From Acrasis kona (taxonomy: Eukaryota; Heterolobosea; Eutetramitea; Acrasida; Acrasidae): a DNA stretch of 46,932 nt. A program made the position numbers and the translations under genes. How positions within the stretch are numbered: the stretch's first letter is position 1; each line of letters opens with the position of its first letter. The stretch is taken from positions 1 to 46,932 of the forward strand of contig JAOPGA020000960.1 in NCBI GenBank assembly GCA_026419775.2, in the 5' to 3' direction. The notes under the pieces are model-generated. The model was not told the origin of the DNA. It was given only the letters and a program-made list of their open reading frames with translations, and made no database searches. Of this stretch, positions 9,145 to 19,353 are shown one piece after another.

Positions 9145-11682
9145 ATGAGTTGCAGAGCATTGCATGTTAGGTTAGCTTCATGCGTATCGCACATAACACG
9201 ACATTCTCGTCGCACTAATCATGCTCGCATATTGTTTAAAAACTGGGAAACACAACAAAGCATTCACACATCAACTTGGATCAATCAAAATACATTTAAA
9301 ACCATACTAACAGGTCCCACAGGAGGAGGATCAACGGATATACCGCCAAGTACCCCTGTAAATAATGGTGGTCAAGGACTTGGCGGCTCTCACGATACAG
9401 GCATTGGAGGTGCACCAGCAGACGGGCCAACGGGCGTTATGGATAATTTACCAAATGATTTGGGCGTCAGGCCAGCGGAAACAAGTAGAGGCGACAAGAC
9501 TACACCTGGAATGGGCGAACCAGCGGATCCTCCAAAAATGCCAACAGACAATACACCAGACGGCCTCAACAACCCTTCGGCAGAAACAGGAAAGGGTGAC
9601 AAAATAAATCAACCAGGAGTAGGAGAAGCTAAAAATAACTCAGATTCCTCCGGAACACCACCCAAAACACCAATCAATGAAGAAAAAACAAACGGCGGCG
9701 GATCTGGAGGTTCCTCAGGCAAGGGATCAAGTGGCTTCATTACACCACTCGATATCATTGCATTCGTGATTTCCGCAGGTGCTATATACTTTAGCGTCAC
9801 CAAAAACACACTCCAATCACCTGATTCGTTCATCACGTTTGAGACCTTCAAGCAAGAATACTTGGCAGAGGACAAAGTTGACTACATCTCATACAGCAAC
9901 AAGACAAACGTTGCAAGAATTCACACTAAGCTACCAGAAGATCCAAGGAGCACATCGTCAACAGATCGCTTCCGCAACATCAACAATCCAGTCGTGAACG
10001 TAAGAATGTTGAGCGTCGAAGACTTTGAAAAGAAACTAAACGAAGCAGAGAAGGAATTAAACGTTTCGTCCGCCAATCCCACTCCCGTCCAATACAGAGA
10101 CAATAATCAAGACAATATATGGACGCCCATCCTAATCAACGTTGCCATCGTTGGTTTCCTTGCATATTCCATTAGAAGAGCGTCAGGAAGTCTAGGCAAC
10201 CTCATGGGAGGAATGAGTAACGTCAAAGGTCCCACGGAAGTAATGTCCAAGGTCAAGTTCGCAGACGTGGCCGGCATGGATGAAGCAAAAATGGAGATCA
10301 CGGAGTTTATCGACTTTTTGAAACAACCGGAGAAATTCAAAACATTAGGCGCCAAGATCCCCAGAGGAGCCATCTTGTTCGGACCACCAGGTACAGGAAA
10401 AACATTATTAGCAAAAGCAGTTGCAGGAGAGAGCGGCGTTCCGTTCTTCAGCATGAGCGGAAGCGACTTTGTGGAAATTTACGTCGGAGTGGGAGCGTCA
10501 CGCGTCAGAGAGCTCTTTTCAAAAGCACGTGCATTCGACAAGGTGATCATTTACATTGACGAAATTGATGCGATCGGAAGACCGAGAGGAAAGACCGGAC
10601 GCAACGACGAGAGAGAAGCCACTTTGAACCAACTTTTGGTGGAGATGGATGGATTCAAGGAAAATCAAAATGTTGTAATCATGGCATCCACCAACAGCAA
10701 CCCAAGCGACATTGACGACGCCTTATTGAGACCAGGTCGCTTCGATCGTCAAATCACCGTCGACAAGCCCACACAAAGCGAAAGAATCGAAATCTTCAAG
10801 GTTCATTTGAAAAAGATTAAGCTCTCACCCCAGGTCAACGAAAGAATACAAAGATTAGCAGAGCTGACGCCTGGATTTAGCGGAGCCGACATTGCCAACG
10901 CATGTAACGAAGCAGCCATCCACGCCGCAAGAAACGCCAAGGACCAAGTGGGCATGGAGGACATGGAGAAGGCCATCGAGAGAGTGGTGGGAGGAATAGA
11001 AAAAAAGAACATGCCAATTTCACAAGAAGAAAAAAACATTATTGCTTATCATGAGGCAGGACATGCTATTGTATCTTGGTTTAGTAAATATTGTGATCCA
11101 TTATTAAAAGTTAGCATCATACCTAGAGGCAAAGCCCTGGGATATGCACAATATGTTCCGAAAGAACGTTTTATTCGCACTTATGATCAATTGGTTGAAT
11201 TAATTGCACAAGCTCTTGGTGGTCGTGTTGCCGAAAAAATAATGTTTGGTCACTTGTCAACCGGTGCAAAAGATGATTTACAAAAAATCACTAGAATTGC
11301 CTATAGTGCGATAAGCACTTTTGGTATGAGTAAGTTGGGTCCCGTTAGTTATCCTGTCCCTGGCCAAGGCAGCATGAACGTTCAAAAACCTTATAGCGAA
11401 GAGACCGCTGAGGTGATTGACCAGGAAGTGAGAGATTTGGTTAGCGACGTGTTTGAAAAGACCGAAAAGTTGTTAATCGAGAAGAAACATTTGCTTGAGG
11501 AGGTTGCCCAATATTTAATAAAGAATGAGGTTATGAATTTGGAACAGTTCAAGAGCATCGTCGGACCGAGACCTTATCCTCAGACGGCTGCGGAGGGACC
11601 TGATCCGGTTCCTGTCGAAGGCCAGGAGGCAACTGGTGATGCTAGTATAAATGAAGCTGCTGTCAAGACTGAAGAAAAATAA
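9145..11682 (+). CDS. Mitochondrial m-AAA protease (AFG3/Yta12, FtsH family)
   Basis: 845 residues, intronless. The N-terminus is Arg/His/Ser-rich without acids for ~35 residues (mitochondrial presequence), then a Gly/Pro/Thr/Asn-rich linker (~55-200). Two membrane segments (~201-219 and ~328-342) bracket an intermembrane-space domain. AAA module: Walker A GPPGTGKT (413-420), pore loop with YVGVG (446-450), Walker B IIYIDEID (468-475), and second region of homology ending LRPGRFDRQ (528-536). The M41 zinc protease site HEAGH is at 636-640. It should form a hexamer in the inner membrane that degrades misfolded proteins and matures substrates such as ribosomal protein L32. The low-complexity linker before the first membrane segment is longer than usual. 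Confidence 0.97.
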   Translation: MSCRALHVRLASCVSHITRHSRRTNHARILFKNWETQQSIHTSTWINQNTFKTILTGPTGGGSTDIPPSTPVNNGGQGLGGSHDTGIGGAPADGPTGVMDNLPNDLGVRPAETSRGDKTTPGMGEPADPPKMPTDNTPDGLNNPSAETGKGDKINQPGVGEAKNNSDSSGTPPKTPINEEKTNGGGSGGSSGKGSSGFITPLDIIAFVISAGAIYFSVTKNTLQSPDSFITFETFKQEYLAEDKVDYISYSNKTNVARIHTKLPEDPRSTSSTDRFRNINNPVVNVRMLSVEDFEKKLNEAEKELNVSSANPTPVQYRDNNQDNIWTPILINVAIVGFLAYSIRRASGSLGNLMGGMSNVKGPTEVMSKVKFADVAGMDEAKMEITEFIDFLKQPEKFKTLGAKIPRGAILFGPPGTGKTLLAKAVAGESGVPFFSMSGSDFVEIYVGVGASRVRELFSKARAFDKVIIYIDEIDAIGRPRGKTGRNDEREATLNQLLVEMDGFKENQNVVIMASTNSNPSDIDDALLRPGRFDRQITVDKPTQSERIEIFKVHLKKIKLSPQVNERIQRLAELTPGFSGADIANACNEAAIHAARNAKDQVGMEDMEKAIERVVGGIEKKNMPISQEEKNIIAYHEAGHAIVSWFSKYCDPLLKVSIIPRGKALGYAQYVPKERFIRTYDQLVELIAQALGGRVAEKIMFGHLSTGAKDDLQKITRIAYSAISTFGMSKLGPVSYPVPGQGSMNVQKPYSEETAEVIDQEVRDLVSDVFEKTEKLLIEKKHLLEEVAQYLIKNEVMNLEQFKSIVGPRPYPQTAAEGPDPVPVEGQEATGDASINEAAVKTEEK

Positions 11683-11713
11683 AAAGGGTTTTGTTTAATT
11701 TGACTTTACAATT

Positions 11714-13100
11714 ATGTCTAGTTTGGAACAGTGTTTGTTGTTGAACGTGTTGCCTTCCAAACATTTGAAACCGTTACCAACGTCTTTAGATGATCAATAT
11801 AGGTTAGGAATATGCGATAAATATTAAAAGTTTTAGAAAGTTATGCCAACAGTTTGACCAAGCCATTGTGAATAAGGAGAATGCGTCTACTCTTATAATA
11901 GGTCCTAAAGGATCCGGCAAAACAATGCTAATCGAATCAGCGATGCATGATACTTTTAAAAAACATGGCAACACTAAATTCAAGTTGTGCAGGATCAACG
12001 GTCAATATATAACATCTGAGGCGAATTGCATTGGTCTAGTTAAAAAAGAGTTGAAAAACGCTGCAATCAATGAGAGCGGAGAAGATGAGGAGATGGATGA
12101 GGACGAAGACGAAGAAGATGAATCTGAAGACAACATTGTTAATAACATTGAGGTGATATCAAAAAGCATTGTTGAACTATCTAGGAATTATTGTTTGTTT
12201 TTTCTAATGGAAGAGTTTCATGTAATAACAAAATTTGCAAAAAAAACAGTCTACCACATTGTGGACACTGCACACGTTAATAAAGTAAATTGCGTGGTTA
12301 TCGGTGTAACACCTTCAATTGTAAGTCACTAAATTCATCCAAAAATATACAACTCCACATAGACAATATCGGACGACATTGATAGAAGAATCAAAAGCAG
12401 ATTTCTACACAGACAAGTTTATACATTCTTACCCCAAAACGTGAAGGAAGTACAGCAAATCATCATGTACTACATGGCTCTTCCCACGAATCATCCAGAA
12501 AACATTAAATGTAAAGAAACAGTATTTCGTTGCTTGAACGATTCTTCGGTAAAATCAATTCTTACAAGAAGTTTGGCAAAATCAAACGTTCATTTCTACT
12601 TTGCGTGGATCAAGTCATTAATCACTACATTTAAAGGATCCCTATCAAGCCTAGAACCACATCACTTTATACAGAGTTTTGAAAAGATGGATCAGAATGA
12701 CAGGGTATGCATGATTAAAGACCTTACATTACTAGAGTTTAACGTTTTGATGTCCATCAAACACATTGAAGAGAACGGAACCACAAAGTATAATTTTGAA
12801 GACATTTATTCAGAGTACATCAAGTTCATAACGGGTGGTGCACAAACAACCAACATTAATCAAAAAGATGTTTTCCATGATAAACTCATTGTCAGTTTTA
12901 CTATTGATCGTAATATTGTATATAAAGCCTTTGATAGACTAATTGATTTGAAATTCATCAAGGTGTCATCCGCAAGACTCACTAAAAAGTATACAGCCGG
13001 TGTGAGATTGAACGAACTACATCCCTCCGAGATCCAGAACTTTGTCGTCAAGAATAAGGACTTCTTTTCCACTGAGCAGTATAGATACGCAACTGAATAA
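11714..13100 (+). CDS. ORC4: Origin recognition complex subunit 4
   Basis: Three exons (11714-11802, 11837-12320, 12363-13100) joined by 34- and 42-nt GT-AG introns give 436 residues, the length of human ORC4. Walker A GPKGSGKT is at 52-59 within LIIGPKGSGKTMLI, as in ORC4. The Walker-B region reads FFLMEEFHVI instead of the usual LDEFD. IDRRIKSRFLHRQ matches the ORC4 arginine-finger/sensor region, and a winged helix follows to the end. A 17-residue, almost wholly acidic insert lies between Walker A and Walker B. ORC4 binds origins and its Arg finger completes the ORC1 ATP site. A 28-nt version of intron 1 is also in frame, but the 34-nt form restores a better match (DQYRKL). The ATG lies only 31 bp after the m-AAA stop codon. 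Confidence 0.93.
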
Positions 13101-13189
13101 AATGTGTTGATGATTTGATTTGCATCTTTTGTAATGAACAATTTATCTATTTTCGGTGCATTTAATATTACAATTGTTCATGTGATTAT

Positions 13190-14272
13190 CTATACTTCTT
13201 GAACTGGTGATGACGGAGTTGAGAGAGTTAGCTCGTCTTGATTACTTCCAGTAGTTGGCGACTTCACCTGACTATCAGTAGAAGATGTGGGACTGCTGCT
13301 AGTTGTAACTGATGTTGTTACATCCATTTTCTCCGTTTTAAGCTCTACTTCGGTATTATCTCCAGAACTGTTATTAGATTTTAATCCAGACATTGCTTTG
13401 TCACGCATACTCCTAGTACTGAATCTTTTAGGCCAAAAGATGATAATAAGGATAATGAACAAAAACAAATCTGGAAATGACAGAGCAACATTCATATAGT
13501 ATACTGAATTGTTGGGCTGGGTGACTATGCATACAATAGAAACTATAAGAATGACAGACGCAATCATCATGAAGATTATTCCCACAACTAACCTTATTAT
13601 AAGTTTCTTGGACTGCTTATTAATAGCTCCCTCTTTACTGACGGAGAACACAATAAACAATGCACATGAAATTGCGATTAGTGTAGTTACAATCTTAGTA
13701 ATGGCCACCATAGGAGCACCTACAATATATATCAACAACGAGAACAAGTCTGGCTTATCCTGGATTGTTAGTATTAATGACATAATATAGAATGGATACA
13801 GGAATGACAAAATAGCACACATCCCTAAAACTACCCTCACAATTGTGACTATAACTTTTTTGTAGGTTTCGAAGCATGTGCTCTCAACTATAATCAAGAA
13901 TATTTGTATAAGTATCATCATGGTAAAGTCATACATCGCACTGTTGAATATAAAGTACACCAAAGTACTCACGTTAAGAATCTTTCTGGCGGAATGTGAA
14001 GTAAGTATAATAAAAGTAGCAATCTTGTAGAAGGCAAATAACATCAAAAAGTTGTATAGTACATGTAGCCACAACTGGTTTCTAATAGACTTCTTGTTCA
14101 TGTTCTGTGGTGTGTATCGATAGCAACAAAAAAGTAGATAGGACCTATGACCAATGGCTACAACAAGTGTAAGCATGAATACAATCATGAACACTGCTAT
14201 ACACACGGCGGAGTATGTTGTCGCAAACACAGTGTGGCCATTAATATCCCTATCAAATGTTGTTGCGTTCAT
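13190..14272 (-). CDS. Seven-transmembrane protein, GPCR-like
   Basis: 360 residues, one exon. Seven hydrophobic segments lie at about 16-40, 66-91, 100-128, 140-170, 176-210, 224-250 and 258-281. The N-terminus is short with an N-glycosylation sequon (NAT at 2-4), which suggests an outside N-terminus. The ~80-residue C-terminal tail is rich in Ser, Thr and Pro, as in phosphorylation-regulated receptors. I see no DRY, NPxxY or other class-defining motif and cannot assign a family. It converges on ORC4 (89 bp between stops). Confidence 0.75.
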   Translation of the reverse strand: MNATTFDRDINGHTVFATTYSAVCIAVFMIVFMLTLVVAIGHRSYLLFCCYRYTPQNMNKKSIRNQLWLHVLYNFLMLFAFYKIATFIILTSHSARKILNVSTLVYFIFNSAMYDFTMMILIQIFLIIVESTCFETYKKVIVTIVRVVLGMCAILSFLYPFYIMSLILTIQDKPDLFSLLIYIVGAPMVAITKIVTTLIAISCALFIVFSVSKEGAINKQSKKLIIRLVVGIIFMMIASVILIVSIVCIVTQPNNSVYYMNVALSFPDLFLFIILIIIFWPKRFSTRSMRDKAMSGLKSNNSSGDNTEVELKTEKMDVTTSVTTSSSPTSSTDSQVKSPTTGSNQDELTLSTPSSPVQEV

Positions 14273-14286
14273 TTGTTTTAAGATTC

Positions 14287-14451
14287 ATGTTCAGCGACAA
14301 TGACTTTTCAAACGAGTTTAGAGAATTCGTTGAACGGATTAATCAAACGCCATCAATAGAATACTCCCTTAAAGGCAGTGATTACGATAATGGTGAAAAT
14401 TACACTCACCATTACGAGAAAGGAGGGTCCCTCTTCATCAAGTATGTATAA
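14287..14451 (+). CDS. Doubtful 54-residue open frame
   Basis: An ATG frame of 54 residues with an acidic, polar composition (FSDNDFSNEFREFVERI at the start), ending in a sequence that could be a splice donor (GTATGT at the last codons). It starts only 14 bp from the divergent 7TM start, leaving no room for a promoter. It could be the first exon of something I cannot follow downstream, or chance. Confidence 0.2.
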   Translation: MFSDNDFSNEFREFVERINQTPSIEYSLKGSDYDNGENYTHHYEKGGSLFIKYV

Positions 14452-14554
14452 ATCAATAGATTCCACATATAATCTGTGTTTGTCATTTTCGTAAACTCCG
14501 AAATCAACTGTCAAAAAGTCATGATCTTTACAACAAATTTACATTTTATTAAAA

Positions 14555-17500
14555 TTACATTCTAGGCGATCTCGGCGACGGCATGGGACTGGGCGGCCTA
14601 GAGGTAATCGGAGATTTACTCTGCGGCGATCCGGTCAAATACTTTTGAAAATCTCCGCTGCTCTTGTGCAACGCATTTACTTGATTGGAATAAACCTCAG
14701 TCACCACCTTCTTCTCCTTTACAACGGCATCATATCTCCTGTGCATTTGTTGTAATTGATTTTCGACATGTTCCAATTGCATTTTTAACAAATTACACAT
14801 GTCCATCGCCCTGATCTTATCTTGTAATAATTCCTTTTGCATCAATTTGTGTTTTGATGATTTCGATTTGTAATGTTCCAAATCTAAATTTAATTTTTGT
14901 AATTCAACATTGGCAACTTGATTACAATTTTGATGATTATTTTTAGAATTTAATTCTGAATTCAATTGTTGTGATTTGGTCAACTCCAACTCTGTACGTT
15001 CCAAATCCTTCTTTAGCGATTGGTTCAAATTAGAAAGTTCCAAATGAGCATTATGAATGTTTACAACATCACTTCGTAACAATGACGACTCATGTTGCCA
15101 TTGCTTCGTTCTCGAATTCATTTTATTTTGTAATTCTCGATGTGAATTTTGTAAATTTTCAAGTTGACCGGTCAACTCTGTCAATTTAAATTGATAATCT
15201 TGATGAATAGTACCCAATTGATTCGTTAATTTCTCCACTAAATTTGATAAATTTCTACGAATCTCATTTGAATCTTGTAACGAACTATTTTTGGAACGTA
15301 ATTGTTGAGATAAGTAACGAACGTGTTGTTGCAGCACACCAACGTCAATGATTTCGTCCATATCATAATGTTCATCATTTAATGTAAATGATGATGATGA
15401 TGATGACAATTTGGAATCATGTAATTGTTTGGAAAGCGATTCACATTTTGAAATGTATTGTTCGAGTAGATTTTGTGAAAGCGATAATAATTCGTGATAT
15501 TGTTTGTGATTGTAAATTTGATTGATTGATGATGAATGTGATTGTGGAACAAAAGATGTAATTGATGACGATGATGGAGGTGATGTTGTTGTTGATTTTA
15601 ATTGTTTGATTTGTTCTTGTTTTTTTAGTAATTGATTATTGAGTTGATTGATGATTTGTTCGGATTCTTTTACAATCATTAATAATTGATTAATTCGTAA
15701 ATCACGATCATCGTCATTATTATTATTTGATTGTGATGATGATGATGATGATTGATTTGAAATTTGAATGGGATGAGATTGATGATGCGAATTTGAATCA
15801 TTAGAATTTTGGAATTGATTCGATAAATGTTCAAGTTGTAACTTATCATCATCATCATTGTTGTTGTTATGATTTTGATTTTGATTTGTATTCAAATTAA
15901 TTAACAATTCTTCATCATCATTTTTTCGTATAGGTAACGAATTAAAACCATCAGATTCATCTTTACTAATCTTTTTATCGATAATNAACAAATGATCGCC
16001 ATCATGATTTGATTCTAATTTTTTAATCAATTCATTCTTTTGTTGAATTTCATTTCGTAAATAAATAATTTGTTTGTTCGAATCGTTGGTTTGATTTTTT
16101 AAATCTTGTTGTAAATGTTCAATTTCTTTTCTAGATTCCAATTGTGAATTTACAAAATTAACTTCAATGTTCGATAATCGAATTTCGGCAGCATCTAATT
16201 TGAATTTGAGTGATCGCGCCGTACTTCTTAGTTGATCTGTTGATCTGGGAGATAATGGAAAATCATTTTCGATTAATTTTAATTCTTCATCATTTTGAAA
16301 ATCATTTTGATTCGGAGATGATGATTTGTTTTTTAGAATTTGATTCGAAATTTCTAATGCATTCTTGACATTGTTTTTTAATGATTTAATTTCTTCATTT
16401 TTGTTGATCATGTTTTGAGCATGTTGACTTAATTCATTTTTTAGTTTTGATTCTGAATGGGTGCATTGATTTAATTTTGATTTGAGTTGGACGATGATTA
16501 GTGATTGTTCGATAATGTATTTTGTTTTTCTTTCGTCTTCTTTTTTTGATTGGTTCTATAATATTAGGATAAGTGATGATGTGTGATTAGAAACATTACT
16601 TGTTGGGAATTGAAATGTTCGTGGAGGGATTGAATGGATTGTTTGTGTTTGGTCGTTAATGTTGATAATTGATTTTGACTGGTAGTGAGATCATGTTGTG
16701 AACGTTCTTCAAATTGTTTCCTTTTTGTTATTTCGTTGATTAGTTTCGATTCTAATTGTTGAATGTCATCTTCAAGAACCTAAAATGATTAATGGCGGTC
16801 GGTGATGACAACTTACTTTGATCTTTTCTTTTAATGAAGAAATGTTTTGTTTGTATTTTGATTTTTTGTTGGATAGTGCTTCATTTGATTTCTTGATGGT
16901 TGATAATTGATCTTGTGCCTTGATGAGATCATGTTGGATTTTTTTCACATGGGCGTCATTTTCTTGGTTGACTTGTTCTAATTCCAACTTGATGTTGCTT
17001 GACTCAATGTGACGTGTATGTATGATTTGTTCTTGTTGATTGATCTGATTCAAATAACGTTCTTCTCTGTTGCTAAGGTCCTGCATCCTCTTGACTAGTT
17101 CCTTAACTTGGAGTGTTTCATTGCTGACTTTTGATTTTTCCTTTTCTACATCATCCCTTAATGTAACATTTAAAAGTTCTAAATCCTTGATACGTAAGGA
17201 CAATACTTTGTTGCATTTCTTCTCGGCTTCAATCGTCTTGGCGTTTGATTCCTTCCATTTTTTAAGATCCTTCAACTCGTCAGATTGTTTCATGTGGTCA
17301 TTAATCGATTCTTCAAGGTTTTTGATCTTTTGAATTAACTGTACATTCTTGGTTCGTTCGTTATCAAGAGAAGTTGAATTTACATCAATTAATTTTGTCA
17401 ACTCTTCTATTTTCTCTGATAATTGTGCATTAATTTCTTCTTTTGCACGAGCATATATCTTATCTTGTTCTTCTTTTAATTTATCAGTGTTCTTCTTTTT

Positions 17501-18981
17501 ATTGTAATGAAGTTTTTCTATTAATATATTTTGGTCAGCTATTTTTGTTTCCAAATCAATAACAGTCTGCTGCAACGTTCTCGTTTGTTTCCTCTTGTCT
17601 TGGATGATATTTTTATTAGATTCACTCACTCTATATTGTTCGCGAAGACGTTCGGATTCTGATCTTAATTCTTCTTTTGTGCTATCCAATTCGGCCCATG
17701 TACTTTCTAAACTAGATTCTAACTCTGCCTGCTTTTCTAGCAATAACTTATTTTCTGATTGTAAAGACTCTAATTCCTTTGAATGAGATGTTTCTTCATT
17801 TAATTGATTCTTTAATTGTTGGTCGGCCTGTCTCTTTAAATCCTTAATTTGTTCTTCTAAAAGTTTATTCTTTTTGTAGAATTCGTCGGATCCCCTCATT
17901 GCTGTTTTGTGAATTTCTTTGTTTTTTTCTGCTTCGCGTCTCATTTCTTCCCTTAGCATGTCCAACTCTGCGCTAATTTGTTTTTTAGAGTGTGTTATTT
18001 CCTCCAACTGGTCTTGAAGGTTTTGATTTTCTCTTCTTTTGTCTTCAACGAGTTGAATGTTAGTATCGTTAATGCGCCTCTGGTCTTGTAAATGTTTTGT
18101 TTCCATTTTCAAATCATTTACTGCTTCTTCCTCGGATATTCTTCTTCTTTCAACTTCTTGAGATGCATCTCTTAATTTTGATTTCAAGTCATCGACAACC
18201 TTTGTTGTGGTCGACAATTTCGTTTGTTGTTCCAAATTTTTAATCTTGATGTCACGGTCTTTCAAGTCCCTCGTCAATTTTTCAATCTCATTCTGATGAT
18301 TGGTTGCCCTTCTTGTAAATTCTGTACTAAGCATACTTGCTTCTGAAATTTGCTCATCTTTACTAACGAGATCTCTTTGCAGTAGTTGGATGGTATCGTA
18401 CAACTCATTTATTTCCGCTGTTTGCTCATCGATTTTATTGGCTTTTCGTGCGAGTTCATCTTTTAGGTCTATAATTTGTGTTGCGGGACCTCTATCAGGA
18501 GAGAAGGTTCTGGTTGTTTTCACCTGTTCGTATTGTATGTTATAACTACTCTTAATTAAATCTCGAAATCTATATATATTTACCTCTTCGATGGTGTATC
18601 AAGAGCTTGGTCTTCTGGGATCAAAAGCTCTTCTACATTTAAATCTGAGTATGTTTGGTTTTCAGGGTCCTCAAGAACTAATCGAGTTGTTTTTCTATGT
18701 GGCGTAGGCGTTAGAAACGGTAAGGGAAGCGGAGATTCCGTTTCTTGGTTCCTTCTAGTGGGTGGCGTTATGGGCTCTTTGCTCGCGCGAACGGTCCCAA
18801 ATCCAATTAAATTTGAAATTCCTCTGTTATAGTCTCTTATCGCGCTCAATGTAACGTCGCCATTGCTAATATTTGACGACAATTTCAAAGTATCAGCGGT
18901 GGATTGTTTGTCTGACATACCCCCGACATCGACAAGGTTTTTTGTAATGATGGCGCAATTGTTAATGGACCGTTTAAACAT
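14555..18981 (-). CDS. Large coiled-coil protein, four exons
   Basis: Exons 18981-18584, 18509-16817, 16779-16600 and 16555-14555 join in frame through GT-AG introns of 74, 37 and 44 nt, giving 1423 residues. Residues 1-~130 are polar and Pro/Thr-rich, with RNQETESPLPLP-like patches. Most of the rest is heptad-patterned coiled coil rich in Glu, Lys, Gln and Asn. Asn/Ser/Asp low-complexity runs interrupt the C-terminal half. The last ~30 residues carry repeated SP/PSP motifs, potential proline-directed phosphosites. The architecture fits a golgin, centrosomal or cytoskeletal tether, but no family can be named. One ambiguous base (N, 15986) falls in exon 4. The start could instead be the ATG at 18918. 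Confidence 0.85.
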
Positions 18982-19353
18982 GATCAACAATACGTACTGT
19001 TATAATTCTCCTGCTAATTAGATTCTCACCATAGTATACTCCATTATTAGAACAATTGATCGTGGCTTGATGATGCTCCTTGCAAACATGTACGCCGATC
19101 GTTCTTTTTAATTTCAATCATGAGATTATATCTCCTGTGATTATAAATATTGAGTAGGAATGATTGTTGGTTATTGGAGGTCACGTTTGCGTTCGGTCAT
19201 GGAAAAGATGGAAAAGAATCTGCAGACGAAAGAACATTTCAGAAGAGAATAGGGTCACAAAAAGTGCATCATATTCAGGAGGAACAAACTCAATCTTTTT
19301 GGCAGCAATTTCGATTCTCTTAAGGGAGCTCAAAATAACCATCATCAGTGTTC

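Noticed and set aside
13190-14272. Assignment of the 7TM protein to a known GPCR class
   Set aside because: No class-specific motif could be found; only the membrane topology is supported.
14932-15960. Dense GAT/CAT-type trinucleotide runs as a possible CRISPR or satellite array
   Set aside because: They are irregular codon runs (Asn, Asp, Ser, His) inside the coiled-coil coding exon.
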